Source: Perkinsus chesapeaki (Eukaryota; Perkinsozoa; Perkinsida; Perkinsidae). From it: DNA of 51,871 nt. Within the stretch, counting starts at the first letter, position 1. Each line of letters opens with the position of its first letter. The position numbers were made by a program, and so were the translations under genes. The DNA is taken from contig JAAPAO010000215.1 in the NCBI GenBank assembly GCA_013115145.1, positions 1 through 51,871 on the forward strand. Reading direction: 5' to 3'. This document shows positions 10,674 through 21,899 of this stretch, in pieces. The notes below the pieces were generated by a model that saw only the letters and a program-made list of their open reading frames with translations, was not told where the DNA came from and searched no databases.

Positions 10674-13600
10674 TCAGACATAGTCAGTCCGAGAAATCAA
10701 ACAATACCACTCCCTGTCTCTCACCGGCCCATCGCCATCGTCACTTCCTGAGGTATCCTCCTCCAATAAAGGCTGCTGTTCAGGAGCGGCCTCCTTCTCA
10801 GACTCCCTCTTGCTTGGAGGCGGCGGAGCCGGCTTATCATGAACGATGACTTCCTCCTTAATAATCGCATGGGGCAGCCAGGGATCCGAGTCCGGATGAA
10901 GGTGCAGGTCCACCTTCTGCTTGGGGTCACTCGGAGCCTGTGATCCCCTACTAAACCCGAAACCCAAAGCTTCCTCTTCTCACCTTAATCCCACAGAGCT
11001 TTGCCCTCTTGTACGGCGCCAGTTTATGGAAGACATGGTAGATCTCCCGCATGACTTCCACCCTACCTTCAAGTTGCGAGTATGTCAGTGTGCCTAATAC
11101 GCCACAGTCCGTGAGAGTGACCTCGCTGACTGCAGCCTACAGACTGATTTGAAGTCCTTGGAGCCTGCAGAGGTCTCCCGACTCAGCCTGGCAAATACAT
11201 AGTCCTCAGGATCGATCCTCTCTCCTTCCGGACGGACCCGATCCACAAATATCTCCACATTGAGTTGATACCTGATTTCGCGGATTTTCTGCTGTAGTCT
11301 GCAGGTCTCTTACGTTCGACATGGGAACATATCCTTTGATATGAGATTGGCCTCGTCCACCAATGGGTACAATTTCATAACCGTGAACTCCTCAATAAGT
11401 TTGTACTCCATGCTGCTCTTACCCCACCTGAATCAACGCTGAAGTTGATAGATACGTCGTAACCGCTCATATAGGGCATCATCCTGGAATGGAATAAAAC
11501 TAGCGCAGACAATTCCGCCAAGTTTTGCGCCTTTCGACACTAACCAGGGTTAGTACACCAAAAGACCGTGTGGGAATTCAAACTCCCCATCAATAAAACC
11601 AAACAGATATCCGGTCGCTTGTCTTGTAGCGATATATAGCCGATATGCAGGACCCTGCACAACCTACTTATCCCTGGCCTTCTGTAGGTAATGGGCCAAT
11701 TCAGATGGTAAATGGTTCTCCTGAACTAAAGCCCCGAAGGTCTTCGACATAGCCTCCTCAAAGGTCTGCCTCGAGCCTCCCATCTTAGGGTAGTGCATTC
11801 TCAACATAATAGCCTTGCCACACACCAGGTTGTCCAGATGGCGCCTGAGTGCTTCGACTGGCGGCGGCGGCGACCATCATCTTTCCTATTATTACAGCTT
11901 GGTAGGCTTCCCTCCCTTTTCGAGCTTCACGCCATTAAGGGTTATTACACCCTCACTTGATAACACCTCTACAGTGGTGTGTTGGTCAGCCGCGTCCGAC
12001 ACCACAAACTTGCATAGAGGTTCTCCTTCCGGAATGCCCAGTCCAGCCACGATAATCTACCAGCGATCCGACACGTGCCTTTCCGCTACCCAGCATCACC
12101 TTATCTCTCTTCTTATCGCTCCCCAGCAATATATCCCCACCGCTTCGACTTAGTTGCCAGGCCAGCGTCCCGTTCAAAAGAGGATCCGAGGAGACGTTCA
12201 ACAAATATGGCTTGTCCTTGTCGATGCTTTCCTGCGCCGGAAGGGCTTTGCAAACAACCAAGGCGAACTGCTCTCACCGTAGATACTAATCCTCGTTTCT
12301 CCATCTTCCTGGCTCTTTCCTCAGCCGCCTTTCGAGCAGCCTTCAACTGCTCCTCGAAGTCAGTAGCCATTGTCTTCATCCTTTGCTCTCTCTCCTCTAG
12401 CTCAGCCTACCATATAAGCAGTAGCAGCAATACACCATCGTTCAACTGGATCGTCTGGTACAGGCCAAACCCCTCCGCGAACAGAACTTGTATAGACGCT
12501 CAAGTGTGCAAAGAGGGTGGTAATCCTATTTTTATCCGGGTTTCAGGTTTGTGCCTTATGCTATTACCTTTAACCTTTTAATCTCCTCATCCTGCTCTTG
12601 ACTCCTCGCTTGTGAATCCGCCAGACTGCCCCCACGAGATGACAGCTGCTGTCCCAAATCCTGGAGTTCCTTCCGTAAGGCATCCAGCTCGGCATCAGGC
12701 TGAGCCATCAAATGCTCCTCCCCAGTGCCCATGAGGCTAACGCGAGCTCACCTTGACTTTATTCTGCTTTGCTTTCGTCTTCACCATTTTGGCAGAGTGA
12801 GCGAAGCGAAGCGTAGAAACAGTCTCCGACAATTCTGTCAGGGCCGGCGAGATGCAAGCAACCTGAAAAGAATCTTTGCGCGCTATAAAGATTTCCTCGT
12901 TCTACCATAAAAGTTTTGCTGTTCCCAGATAGCGAGTCCTTTAACAGGAACGTGAGCTTTGAGTTTCTGAAGGGTATATGTGCGCTCTTGCCCTCCGCCA
13001 AGCCAGATATAACCTGAGCATCTCCCAGTAAAGCCTGAAACTGACGCCAGAAAACGCTTACCCTGGCCAAAGTAGAAAGGCTCTGATTGATAGCAATGGC
13101 TTCCTTAAGTCGTCCTCCACTAGCACCGCTCTTGTCCTGCCTCTCGCTACCAGCCAAGTCCACCAAATTGATCCTAAAACCAGTACTTCCCACCTTATAT
13201 ATAGCCGAGCCCACCTGGCATCGAGATCTGGTTTCACTGTGGGGTCGGCTGAGACCCTCTGGAGCCTCAGTATGAACACAGCATGCGAACGGGAGGACTG
13301 CGCATTCATATTAGTAGCTCCCACCGCCCTATCAAGGAAAGATTCCTCAAGAGGTCGCTTGGAAGCCCCTACCGCTGGGCAGTGCCATAATCGAGCAAGC
13401 CCTTAACCTCCTTAATGTTGTCCACAGCCGCCTCGACCATTCCCGACACCAACACCCCCGACCCAGGTTTGTCGAATATTGTTACAGTCTCACCTAGATC
13501 CCTATCCTACCATCCATTAATCACTTCCCTTAGTACCATCCTTCTGCTCAGTGCTCAACAGGTCCTTAATCCTTTCATTGTATATTTCAAGATAAGACAC

Positions 13601-14190
13601 CCACACCCTCGTTTGAGCATAGCCCTCCTTCTTTCCCTTACCAGCAGCACTAAACAACGCCTTCGTTATCCTGGGTATGATACCTATCAGCACCACTGCC
13701 CCTCTACAGGTACGATATCCTACCAGGATCTCCCTTCCCCCCCAACATAGAGTAGCTCTTCCCTGACCCTGTCTGACCATAGGCGAACATACATCCGTTA
13801 TAGCCTTGTAGTGCGTTATTAAGCACGGCTTCTCCAAGGTCATTGTAGACCTAACGAACCGTCACTCTCCCCAGATCTGACGCTATCCCCCACCTTGGAT
13901 TGGTCAGCATAGTTAGAAGAGTTCTGGTTCATGCTATCATAGCAGTAATCAAACGCAAAGGTCTTCGTCTGGACTTGCTTCCCAGACCGAGCCTCCGCCA
14001 CAGAAGATGGGCCATTCTCCTCACTCACTACTTTGCCTGATATGTCTAGAGTCTTTCAATCGACCTCTAAAGTATCTTTACATTCGCCTCCAGACATTGT
14101 TACTGTGCTCTGAGCACCGAGATCGATCTCTCTCTGATTCAACGGTCGGACCCTGACGGCCACTTTAATGTTATCAGATTCAGCCACCAT
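10674..14190 (-). CDS. Kinesin-3 family motor with FHA domain, about 845 aa
   Basis: Resolved exons (minus): 14190-14082, 14036-13894, 13850-13724, 13683-13537, 13493-13373, 13328-13256, 13214-13062, 13013-12906, 12862-12752, 12699-12568, 12406-12278, 12231-12100, 12056-11896, 11844-11668, 11622-11557, 11499-11464, 11427-11314, 11271-10984 (one further internal intron, borders uncertain), 10937-10674. Motor domain: [13 protein letters not shown] at the start, P-loop GQTGSGKS (109-116), switch [11 protein letters not shown] (222-231), switch [11 protein letters not shown] (257-265), [11 protein letters not shown] short coiled coil follows, then an FHA domain (about 455-565; [30 protein letters not shown]), the hallmark of KIF1/Unc104-type kinesin-3. 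No PH domain was seen. Likely a plus-end cargo motor, possibly flagellar. The 161-bp intron 12567-12407 may hide a small exon. Confidence 0.9.
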
Positions 14191-14360
14191 CTTAACGACA
14201 CTACAACTGGACCGGTCACCGACTATTGGGCAAATCAACACTTCTCAATTAATGAAAAAGCAAAAACTGACATCATCCCATGAAGCGTATTGTCACTCAT
14301 CCACCCACTTAACGCAGCCTAACAAGGAAGGGAGTTCAACGGTGGATTTATAAGGGCAAC

Positions 14361-14654
14361 CTACTTGAGAACTCTAAGAGCTGTACGAGCAACCTTATCA
14401 GGCATATTGGGGGCGTACTGAGTCCTTTTATGATGGACATAATCCATCATAATGTCATACCACTCCTTACGACGCAGAGGCACACAGTAGAAGTAGAACC
14501 TGCAACAGAGCCCTCCACATAAGACCTAGCACGAGCGCGCCTACCAAGCACCGCTGATGCCAAGAACGGCGGTATTGACAACACCACTGGTGTTTATATA
14601 CCTGGGACGGAGGGGATCAGCGACCTGCACTGTTGTGGAGGGAGCAGCAGTCAT
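14361..14654 (-). CDS. Small single-TM protein, 82 aa
   Basis: Exons 14654-14545 and 14499-14361 joined by a 45-bp GT-AG intron give 82 residues. The protein has a short N-terminal region, one hydrophobic segment (VVNTAVLGISGAWFYFYCV) and a basic C-terminal tail (RRKEWYDIMMDYVHHKRT). This layout resembles accessory subunits of mitochondrial inner-membrane complexes, but I cannot name it. It sits 170 bp upstream of the kinesin on the same strand. Confidence 0.6.
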
Positions 14655-14908
14655 GGTTATCAGACGCAAAAATGCCTTAATAAGCACAGAGGCCGGAAAG
14701 CGATCTCTTGTCGGAGAATTAATGCTACAGATGGATCCTGCGATCCTGCAGATCCTGCAGAATGATCATAATTGATTCGAATCTAGATATCTTTCACCAG
14801 AAAGATATCGAGGGGCGCTTGTGACATTAAGAGACGGCATCGTTTATAGGCACAAGCCAGACGGCTGGCTCAAGGCGAGAAATCCATGAAGCTTGACAGG
14901 ATTCCAAC

Positions 14909-15531
14909 ATGACAGTGATACCTGCCTTCGATAAACCGTGTATTCAATCAATAACCGACGGGCAATGGACAGCACACAGACACAGAGACGCAACAAAACC
15001 GAGGTTAGTGGAGGAAATTGAGGGATGTATCTTAGTTTATGGGCGAGCGCTAAATGCATTGGTTACTCACTTTACAACAACAGGTGATGATGACGGCGGC
15101 AGCGGCCACTTATCTTCGAAGGACGTAAGCACTTTAAACCTAAACTGGTCCGAGAGCTACAGAGCCAGATCGTCGCGTGTCGCCCTTACCATTTTTATCG
15201 TGCTTTTGGTCTTCGTTGTTGTCTATGTCATCACGAAGCCTTCTTCCTCCTTCTTCTCCCCCTCCTCCTATCCACGTAGAGAGCACTACCTGGACCAGAG
15301 ACTCCCATGAGCTGTTCGACTATGAAAGTCGAAGCATTACCAAATCCAACTTCCAGATTTCAGGAAACGCACGGTTCATGAGAACTAATGGTAAAGGCGA
15401 TAGCGGCGGTTGGAGGGTAGTACCGTGCTTTGTTAGGAGAAGTTACGGTTGAAGCGGATAACGGCGACATAGTTGATCCAGTCGAGCCTACGGACTACCT
15501 ACTAAAATGCGTTAATTTTGACACTAAGTAG
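14909..15531 (+). CDS. Single-pass membrane protein of unknown function, about 162 aa
   Basis: Proposed exons 14909-15275, 15364-15390, 15437-15531 (phases 1 and 1, total 489 nt). A strong transmembrane segment (ALTIFIVLLVFVVVYVI, near residues 93-109) follows an Arg-rich stretch, suggesting the N-terminus faces the cytosol. The C-terminal part ends YLLKCVNFDTK. The last intron (46 bp) is typical; the first (88 bp) is longer than usual, so the 5' splice choice is less certain. No domain recognised. It is divergently placed from the 82-aa gene. Confidence 0.45.
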
Positions 15532-15747
15532 CTTGTCAATCATTGCCGGCTAGATTACCTTAGAGTCTTTATAATAGTTTATAACGCTTTATTAGATACC
15601 TCATACAACCAGCTGAAAAACAGCCAGAAGGATCTCGACTATCGGCGAAGAAGTTATGGATGGTTATAAGAGATGTAATTTCAACGCGCTCAAATTAACC
15701 TCTCATGTATCCTGCTCGCTTCAACTTTGGATTCGTCTTTCTTTCAG

Positions 15748-17322
15748 CTTGGTCCTTACAGCCTTAGTGAAGGAGACGTCGTGAAGCTTGGACGATTCAA
15801 GTTGAGAGTTCGGCAACTATGCGGCGACGAGTCCGAGGAACTGGTTCGCTGCCTTCGCTTCCAGCTCCCAGCTTAGACCCCCTCTTTATTCAGGTGAGGC
15901 CCGATTTAATGGGCCCCGAGTCTCAGACATCAATGGCTACTTGTGCCCCACCAGAGGCCGACGGAAAGCCTTGTAGAATTTGCCTGTTAGAGGTAGTAGT
16001 ATATTTCCCCTATCCGACTGTCCATTATGTTCTATCAATCCCAGGCTAGCGGATCAGATGAGGACCCTCTAGTTGAGGCGTGTGCCTGTCGGGGTTCTAT
16101 CCGTTATGTCCATCTCGGATGCCTTCGACATTGGGTTGAGGGTCGACTTTGTCTTAATTCTGGTACGTACAGCTCATCCCCATTACATCATTTTGATGCA
16201 CTCTCTTTAGGTTCAGAGCAACAGGGACCTGCTCATACGTACTATATGCATTCGGAGACCATGGTCGTCCATGATCTGATTCAGATACCTATTCCGTCAA
16301 CTTGCCTGTGAGCTCTGTCGTACAAATTATCCATTATATGTCAAGCTTCACGATGGTCATGTGGAGCAACTAGTACGGTATCTTGTCTCTGGCTAGTATT
16401 CACCATCTCGTGTGGTCAGGTGCCGATGCCCGAGACTCGAGCACCCTATATGGTTCTGGAGAACATGATGAGAGTCGATCCTATCGGTGGTGGACAGACC
16501 GAAGGTGCTGTAGTTTGTCGATCGGCCTAAGTGACAGTAGCTCATCATCTAAGGTACTGACAGTCAGTCTTCCGTCCATGCCCGTGGGGTCTATGTTATA
16601 TCACTGGCTGGGAAGAAGATGCTACGACTCGGGAGAGGCCACGAGAGTGATGTTCGAATTGCGGATGTGATAGACAGCAGCGTGAGAGTGATGTAGGAGT
16701 TAGGTGATTTGAGTTAGGTATCCATCTCTCGGTGGCATGCAACAGTCTCCTTCACCGAGGATGGTCGATTCGTATTAGAAGATCACAACTCTAAATTCGG
16801 CACATTAGTTGCTCTTCGAAGACCTCGAGTTATTGAGGCCGCTCCACCACCACCACCGCAATGTAAGCAGCTACCGTACGGTTGGCGATTTAAACGCCCC
16901 TTGCAGCGGCCGACGGAGAGGGATCACAGCAACCCGCCAAAGCTCCTGTGTTGACCGTCCAAGCGGGACGAACGGTTTTCAGGATCAGCCGTGATGTTCC
17001 ACCACCACTGATGCCTCCATCTAGGTAATAGTGATTCTATGAAATAGAAGCACGACAAGTCAGCGGTACTCTCAGGCCGGAGCCAGTTGCGGCTCAGCAA
17101 CTTGGGGCAGCCGATATCGACCACAACGCAACGGTGGCAATGATAGCAGCTCAACTTGGGAACGATTATCGAGCAGCGGCCATAGCCCTACAGCGACAGC
17201 AACAGCAAGCTCAGCAACAAGAAGCGGAGCGTGGTACCGACGAGAGACCTGATGATGATATGGCGGATGATAACAACGACTATAATCAGCGAGGAGGCCA
17301 GCCAAACGAGCCACAAGACTAG
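15748..17322 (+). CDS. FHA and RING-variant (RING-CH) domain protein, 5' end unresolved
   Basis: Exons resolved from 15748: 15748-15843, 15894-15992, 16045-16162, 16211-16238, 16285-16372, 16420-16504, 16554-16666, 16718-16862, 16907-17024, 17064-17322; introns 39-52 bp, phases consistent. Order: the end of a possible first FHA domain (LGPYSLSEGDVVKLGRFKLRVRQL), then a complete C4HC3 RING-variant (CRIC, ACACRG, HLGC, CELC), then an FHA domain (LRLGRGHESDVRIAD, SISRWHATVSF, NSKFGTLV), then Pro-rich and Gln-rich tails. RING-variant proteins are usually E3 ubiquitin ligases; FHA domains bind phosphothreonine. A phospho-dependent ligase is the natural inference. The first exon or exons upstream of 15748 could not be fixed. 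Confidence 0.8.
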
Positions 17323-18259
17323 GAACCTCGATGTTTCTCAGATTGTTAAGTTCATACTCTTTGCTGCTGAAGTCAAGTAGTTCGATTGATATTGTCATTT
17401 CGTCATATTAGCGCCCCTAAATGGTGATATTATTAAGCATGGTCAATTACATTGATCAATAGCCGCCTTCGACCTGGGTCGGGACTCCTAAGGGTGTGGT
17501 ACTATACTCTCGACATCTTACGATAATCATACTATCTCTATGTTGATATGAACTATTACTGTTCGATTTTCGAGCGCTACATCATCGCTGCCACCACCGC
17601 AACCGCCGCCATTTGCTCGCTGATTCCCCCCCCGCATTGCTAACAACAACTGAGCCTCCGTGTGGTGGTGTCTGTTATTATGCACGCGGTATCGTGTATT
17701 ATTAGCGTTGGTACTCCTGTGATAGGAGCCCCGTCCTCAGTATTATCACCATCATCAACATTGTCAACCGGACGGCATTGGAGTAGGAGTTGCTTTGCCT
17801 TGCGATTAGTTTTGAGTTTTCCAGTTTGTGGGGTATGGATAAGCTACGACTACGTATGTAACCCTCTATCCCCTAAGTCTTACGGTCAATAGCTCCTTCA
17901 AATTTGAGACGCGTAAATGCACTGGGTTGAAGTGGTTCACCAAACATTCCTCCCCTGGGTGATTCTGTGTCATCAGACAGCTGTTCCAGCCAGTCAGTGA
18001 TCAAACGCGAAGTTTGCACTATGTTGATCGGGAACGTATCTCGCAGTTCAGCTCACTTGTAACAGAATTTGTAACACAAGGCACGCTTCATCTGGTGACT
18101 TCGCTCAGATTTGAGCGTAAAACCTACTGCGAGGCGATGTAATCCGTAAAAAGGGTCTTGTGTAAAAAGTTCAAGTTGTGTTCAACTTCTCCGATACAAG
18201 AATAAGTAAAAATAGTCCTACGATATGCCCGGAAGAAACTCGGTGTTAAAGGAAGAGAG
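17323..18259. other. Intergenic, nothing recognised
   Basis: About 940 bp between the FHA/RING gene and subtilisin copy A. It contains a CCACC/GCC-rich patch near 17585-17640 but no coding region that I can support on either strand. Confidence 0.5.
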
Positions 18260-19354
18260 TCAAAGCTGCTCTTCAAAGCCGAGGCGATTGGTGCTGCGGA
18301 GTGAACGTGGTCTCTGTGTAATGAGACTAATAGCATGCTTAACAGTACCCAATGCATTTAAAGCTCCTCCTCGAATAGTCTGAGGCATAAGGTCAGGCAA
18401 CTCACATGAAACAGGTTCGACGTTATCTAACATCAAACGTTTCACCATCGTCGGCTCCACATCCATCGAAAGGAGGATTGCGGCGACCCCAGCAATGATC
18501 GGGGCTGCTGCGGATGAACCATTAAAATAAGTTAACTCTCCAGCGGCATCTCGTCCAGTAAAGATATTCGTACCATATGTAGCGACATCAACTCTTTCAC
18601 CCCAGTTTGAAAAAGTTGACAATACATTATGAGTCTGATTATCGAGAAGATAGGCCGTACAGATACCAAGGGGGCCGCCGAACCAACAAGGATAAGTATC
18701 TGATGCCCTGCTAAATGAGTTACCAGCCGAGGATACGAGAAGGATACCATGCTGCTGAGCCTTCAGCAAAGCGTTCCACAAGAGATGTTGTTCGGTTAGA
18801 TTTTTGCGGCTGAGGCTGTAGCCAAAAGACATGGATATCACATCTACCTCCAAGTCGATGGCCATTTCAATAGCAGCTAAGAAGTTAGGTAAGGGCAGGG
18901 ATTCATCGTCGCCCAAGATTTGCAATGGTATAAGAGTAACATCAGGAGCAACACCAACCATACCATATGAGTTGTTACCCTTGGCAGCCAGTATCTTGCA
19001 TACATTCGTGCCATGCCTGTTAACAGTTGTCATATCCGGCGAGTTGGTGAAGAAGTTCCATCCGCCATCCAGATAACCCCCACTCTTCTTCTTAACAGTT
19101 TCCTTTAAAGAAGCAAAATCTTCATCTGTCCAGTCAATACCAGAATCGAGCACAGCCACCTTCACCTTTCGTTTAACATATGGACGTGAGATGCGCCAGA
19201 CCTCTCCCATTTGTAACCACTCCAAATGCCTCTGGTAATGAGCATCAGGATCATTCACGTGTAAAGAGGTATCAGACGAGGAATCAGTAGCTTCAGCATG
19301 CAAGGCGAATAGAAAGATAGAGAGGATGAACATTGATGTAAATAAACTGCACAT
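18260..19354 (-). CDS. Secreted subtilisin-like serine protease (S8), copy A, 364 aa
   Basis: A single exon encodes a 364-residue S8 protease. The hydrophobic N-terminus (SLFTSMFILSIFLFALHA) is a signal peptide. The catalytic triad is complete: D70 in VAVLDSGID, H114 in NRHGTNVC, S281 in NGSSAAAP; the oxyanion Asn is N212 in SSAGNS. A short propeptide-like segment lies between the signal and the D70 region, but there is no long I9 domain. Predicted to be secreted or vacuolar. The first half is nearly identical to copy B at 38942-40078 while the second half is divergent. Perkinsus species are known to secrete subtilisin-like proteases. Confidence 0.93.
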   Translation of the reverse strand: MCSLFTSMFILSIFLFALHAEATDSSSDTSLHVNDPDAHYQRHLEWLQMGEVWRISRPYVKRKVKVAVLDSGIDWTDEDFASLKETVKKKSGGYLDGGWNFFTNSPDMTTVNRHGTNVCKILAAKGNNSYGMVGVAPDVTLIPLQILGDDESLPLPNFLAAIEMAIDLEVDVISMSFGYSLSRKNLTEQHLLWNALLKAQQHGILLVSSAGNSFSRASDTYPCWFGGPLGICTAYLLDNQTHNVLSTFSNWGERVDVATYGTNIFTGRDAAGELTYFNGSSAAAPIIAGVAAILLSMDVEPTMVKRLMLDNVEPVSCELPDLMPQTIRGGALNALGTVKHAISLITQRPRSLRSTNRLGFEEQL

Positions 19355-19770
19355 GTCAGATAAGCACGAGGTGGCTCAATGCATGTAGCGGCCATCCCGG
19401 TGTGGCTGAGAGAAGTAGATCGCGGCTAAGTAGTAGTCCAGTGCGGATGGGAGCTTTCACGAGACGGGTGGCACGGGTAGCTGGGCGACTGGAGACTGGA
19501 GACTGGAGACAAGGTCACCATCCGGCGTCTTTGATCTCCACGGTCACGTCTCCCTGCCCAAGTTGGCGATTGCAGCTGGTTCCGAAATTCGGAATCCGAA
19601 TCAGCAATGGAACTAGTGGTTTGACCATTCGTGATTGTCATTGTCAACTCAACTTCTTGTGTCTGCTTATCGTTCCCTCGTGAGCTCGCCCTTCATAGCG
19701 GACAGACGTTGGTGACGCGTAGCGAACTTAACAGCTCAAGACAAAGGACTATTGAAACTGTTAAGATGTA
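19355..19770. other. Intergenic, flank shared in part with subtilisin copy B
   Basis: Upstream region of subtilisin copy A. A short stretch containing GGAGACTGGAG resembles the equivalent flank of copy B near 40140, suggesting the duplication included some upstream DNA. No gene seen. Confidence 0.4.
19487..19510. repeat. Short tandem repeat, 7-bp unit x3
   Basis: The unit GACTGGA occurs three times in a row and a partial fourth unit follows. It lies about 130 bp upstream of the subtilisin copy A start codon; copy B has only one unit at the equivalent place. Confidence 0.8.
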
Positions 19771-21397
19771 TTAAGAACCACATTCCTGCAATGCTAGTTT
19801 CACAGAGTTATAGACAGTTATATTAATTGCCATAAAGGTTCCATACCACACTGATTTCGCACATACTCCCCTGAAGAAGCCTATGGGGCCCTCGTTCCGC
19901 AGCAAGGCACCAGCAATGTCGACGGCCGTGGAAGGTGGACTCGACCCAACCAGAGAGGATGCTGCAACGCCTCGCCCGGCTACTTGGTATTGTGTCTTTA
20001 CGACATCGATTGGTGACGTGGCGGTGCCTGCGAGACACACGTTCTTGTCATTGAAAAAGACTGCTTTCAAGGATGTTATACGGGACTGCCTCACATGCGA
20101 TAACTCCGGCGATAAACCCCGATAAAGCTAGTGCCCCTGGCGCCATTCTATCCATGTTCTCCACTGTGTCTTGCCGGGCAGACAGACTTTTCAGTCTCTC
20201 GAATGACATAAACCAAATGGCCGACAACGGCGTCCATGTCAAACTGCCGATGACAGCTCTGACCAAGGGATATGACATGAACGTTCTAATAGACGCTAGA
20301 TGGACTTACCCTCGGTAAAAACCCCGAACCCCATTTTGGCTGTAAATTTGTCGAACAACGGTGCTTGGGTTGATGGACGACTGGGTCTGGACTTGCCTGG
20401 GGAAACATGATGCCAAGCTGTCCCTTATCGGCGCGATATGGGCAAAGATTATCGGACTTGACAGTTTAAGGATATCTCACGTCTGTGATTTCACCACTTC
20501 CTGTGGCGTCCATATGACCATCCCACATACGTTAGCCAAGGCACCGGCCGTCAGGTGTACAACGTCTTGACTCCACTCCTGCGGGAAGAATCGCGCTATC
20601 AACTACTCCCCTCCGCAGCGAGAGCTTCGCTACATTGAGTGTAGTAAATTCCCGCTGGTCAGGTGAAGTAGGAACACGGCGTATTCGGCAAACGCCAGCA
20701 GGTGATAAAGTTAGCAAAGTTATAAAGTTAAAATGGTAGGTTGGCGAATACGGTATCATGCTCTTACTTTGCCTGCAGCCATCGTGCTCATTCTAGACTT
20801 CAACGCTTCATATGTGAGATAATATACACCGAATGCCGGGCAGCTCGTCAGCATGACAACAGACAAACCCTTGTAGAAGCCACGGATACCCTGAAAAAGT
20901 GGCAGAGTGGAATGAGTAAAAGATGGGCAAATCAGGGAGGGCGGCGGAAATGTGTGAAAGCCCATCTGCGGGCTGCCCCGAAGATGCCTCCTTCTTTCGC
21001 TTTCCAAAGGCTTCCACCGCAGACACGCTATGGGCTCCCGACTGGACTCCCGTATTAATGCAGTGGAAGCAGGTGCAGTCTCACCTCGGTCCTGAGTATC
21101 GCTGAAGCCTCACTAAGCAGCGAGTAGCGCTGTAGCCGACTTGCGACCTTCTTCAGCCCTGTACTGTTCGACGCTCCGCGTAGCTCTTCGGGCATGGCGG
21201 GACCACGGTACCGTACCTAGGCTTATGATGAAATGCATTTACTTATGTATGCGGTCTACTTGCTGCCGGACCCGTATGGTATCCATGGGGAAAACGGTTG
21301 CATCACACACGAGGCCAGCAGTAGCACCGGCCAGGAAAGGCGCGATGGTCGCCAATCGAGAATGAGACACTTCTTGCTCATCAACTTGAAGGCCCAT
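19771..21397 (-). CDS. Mitochondrial carrier family (SLC25) protein, 332 aa, 7 exons
   Basis: Exons (minus): 21397-21260, 21216-21085, 20890-20768, 20578-20481, 20396-20310, 20258-20095, 20027-19771. Phases agree and total 999 nt. All three carrier repeats show the signature Px[DE]xx[RK]: FPMDTIRVRQQ (about 37-46), TPQEVVKSQT (about 155-164) and SPIDVVKTQYQ (about 252-262), with GF[FY][RK]G motifs (GFYKG, GFYRG, GFFRG). Length fits the family. It should sit in the inner mitochondrial membrane with six helices; the transported solute cannot be told. Two introns (194 and 189 bp) are much longer than the local norm, the others 43-84 bp. Confidence 0.92.
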
Positions 21398-21899
21398 TCA
21401 AAAGGTATGGCGATACTAATAGCAGGTGACCAGTCCGAGAAGATATGAACCTTTAGAGCTTATGAAGTAGCTGGTTACACTAGTTATACATATCAACACG
21501 GCAAGGACGCCGTTCCTGTTACTCACGAAATTCAGCCCTGGTTCGCCCTGGCCAGCACCGTGCAGAGTAACATGGGTGTTTTGTAAGAGTAAATATATCA
21601 TCTCATACGCACCCATAGATTCTCAAATGCTACATGGGTACTGTATTTCAACTGTGTAATACATTAGTATCTTATGCCTCATCAGAATTCCCCGCGTACA
21701 TCGTAAGCTGACTTCGTCGGGAAGGTCCCCTCAGACTAGACAACGCAAGATGAGGAGATGATATCCAATCGTAATAATAATACACTAATAGGGCACACGT
21801 TTGACCAGCGAGCCGAAGAAGAAGTAATGCATTGAGATTATGGTCTTAGATCGCTGCTGCTGGTGTCACCACAGTTAATTGGGCATATTAAGGGAATCA
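21398..21899. other. Intergenic, nothing recognised
   Basis: 502 bp between the carrier start and the 3' end of the next minus-strand gene; no supported feature. Confidence 0.5.

Noticed and set aside
14557-14775. Plus-strand 72-residue frame
   Set aside because: Lies opposite the exon of the 82-aa minus-strand gene, which has splice support.
15177-15452. Plus-strand 91-residue frame
   Set aside because: Out of frame with the single-TM protein; only part of it is reached by the proposed splice pattern.
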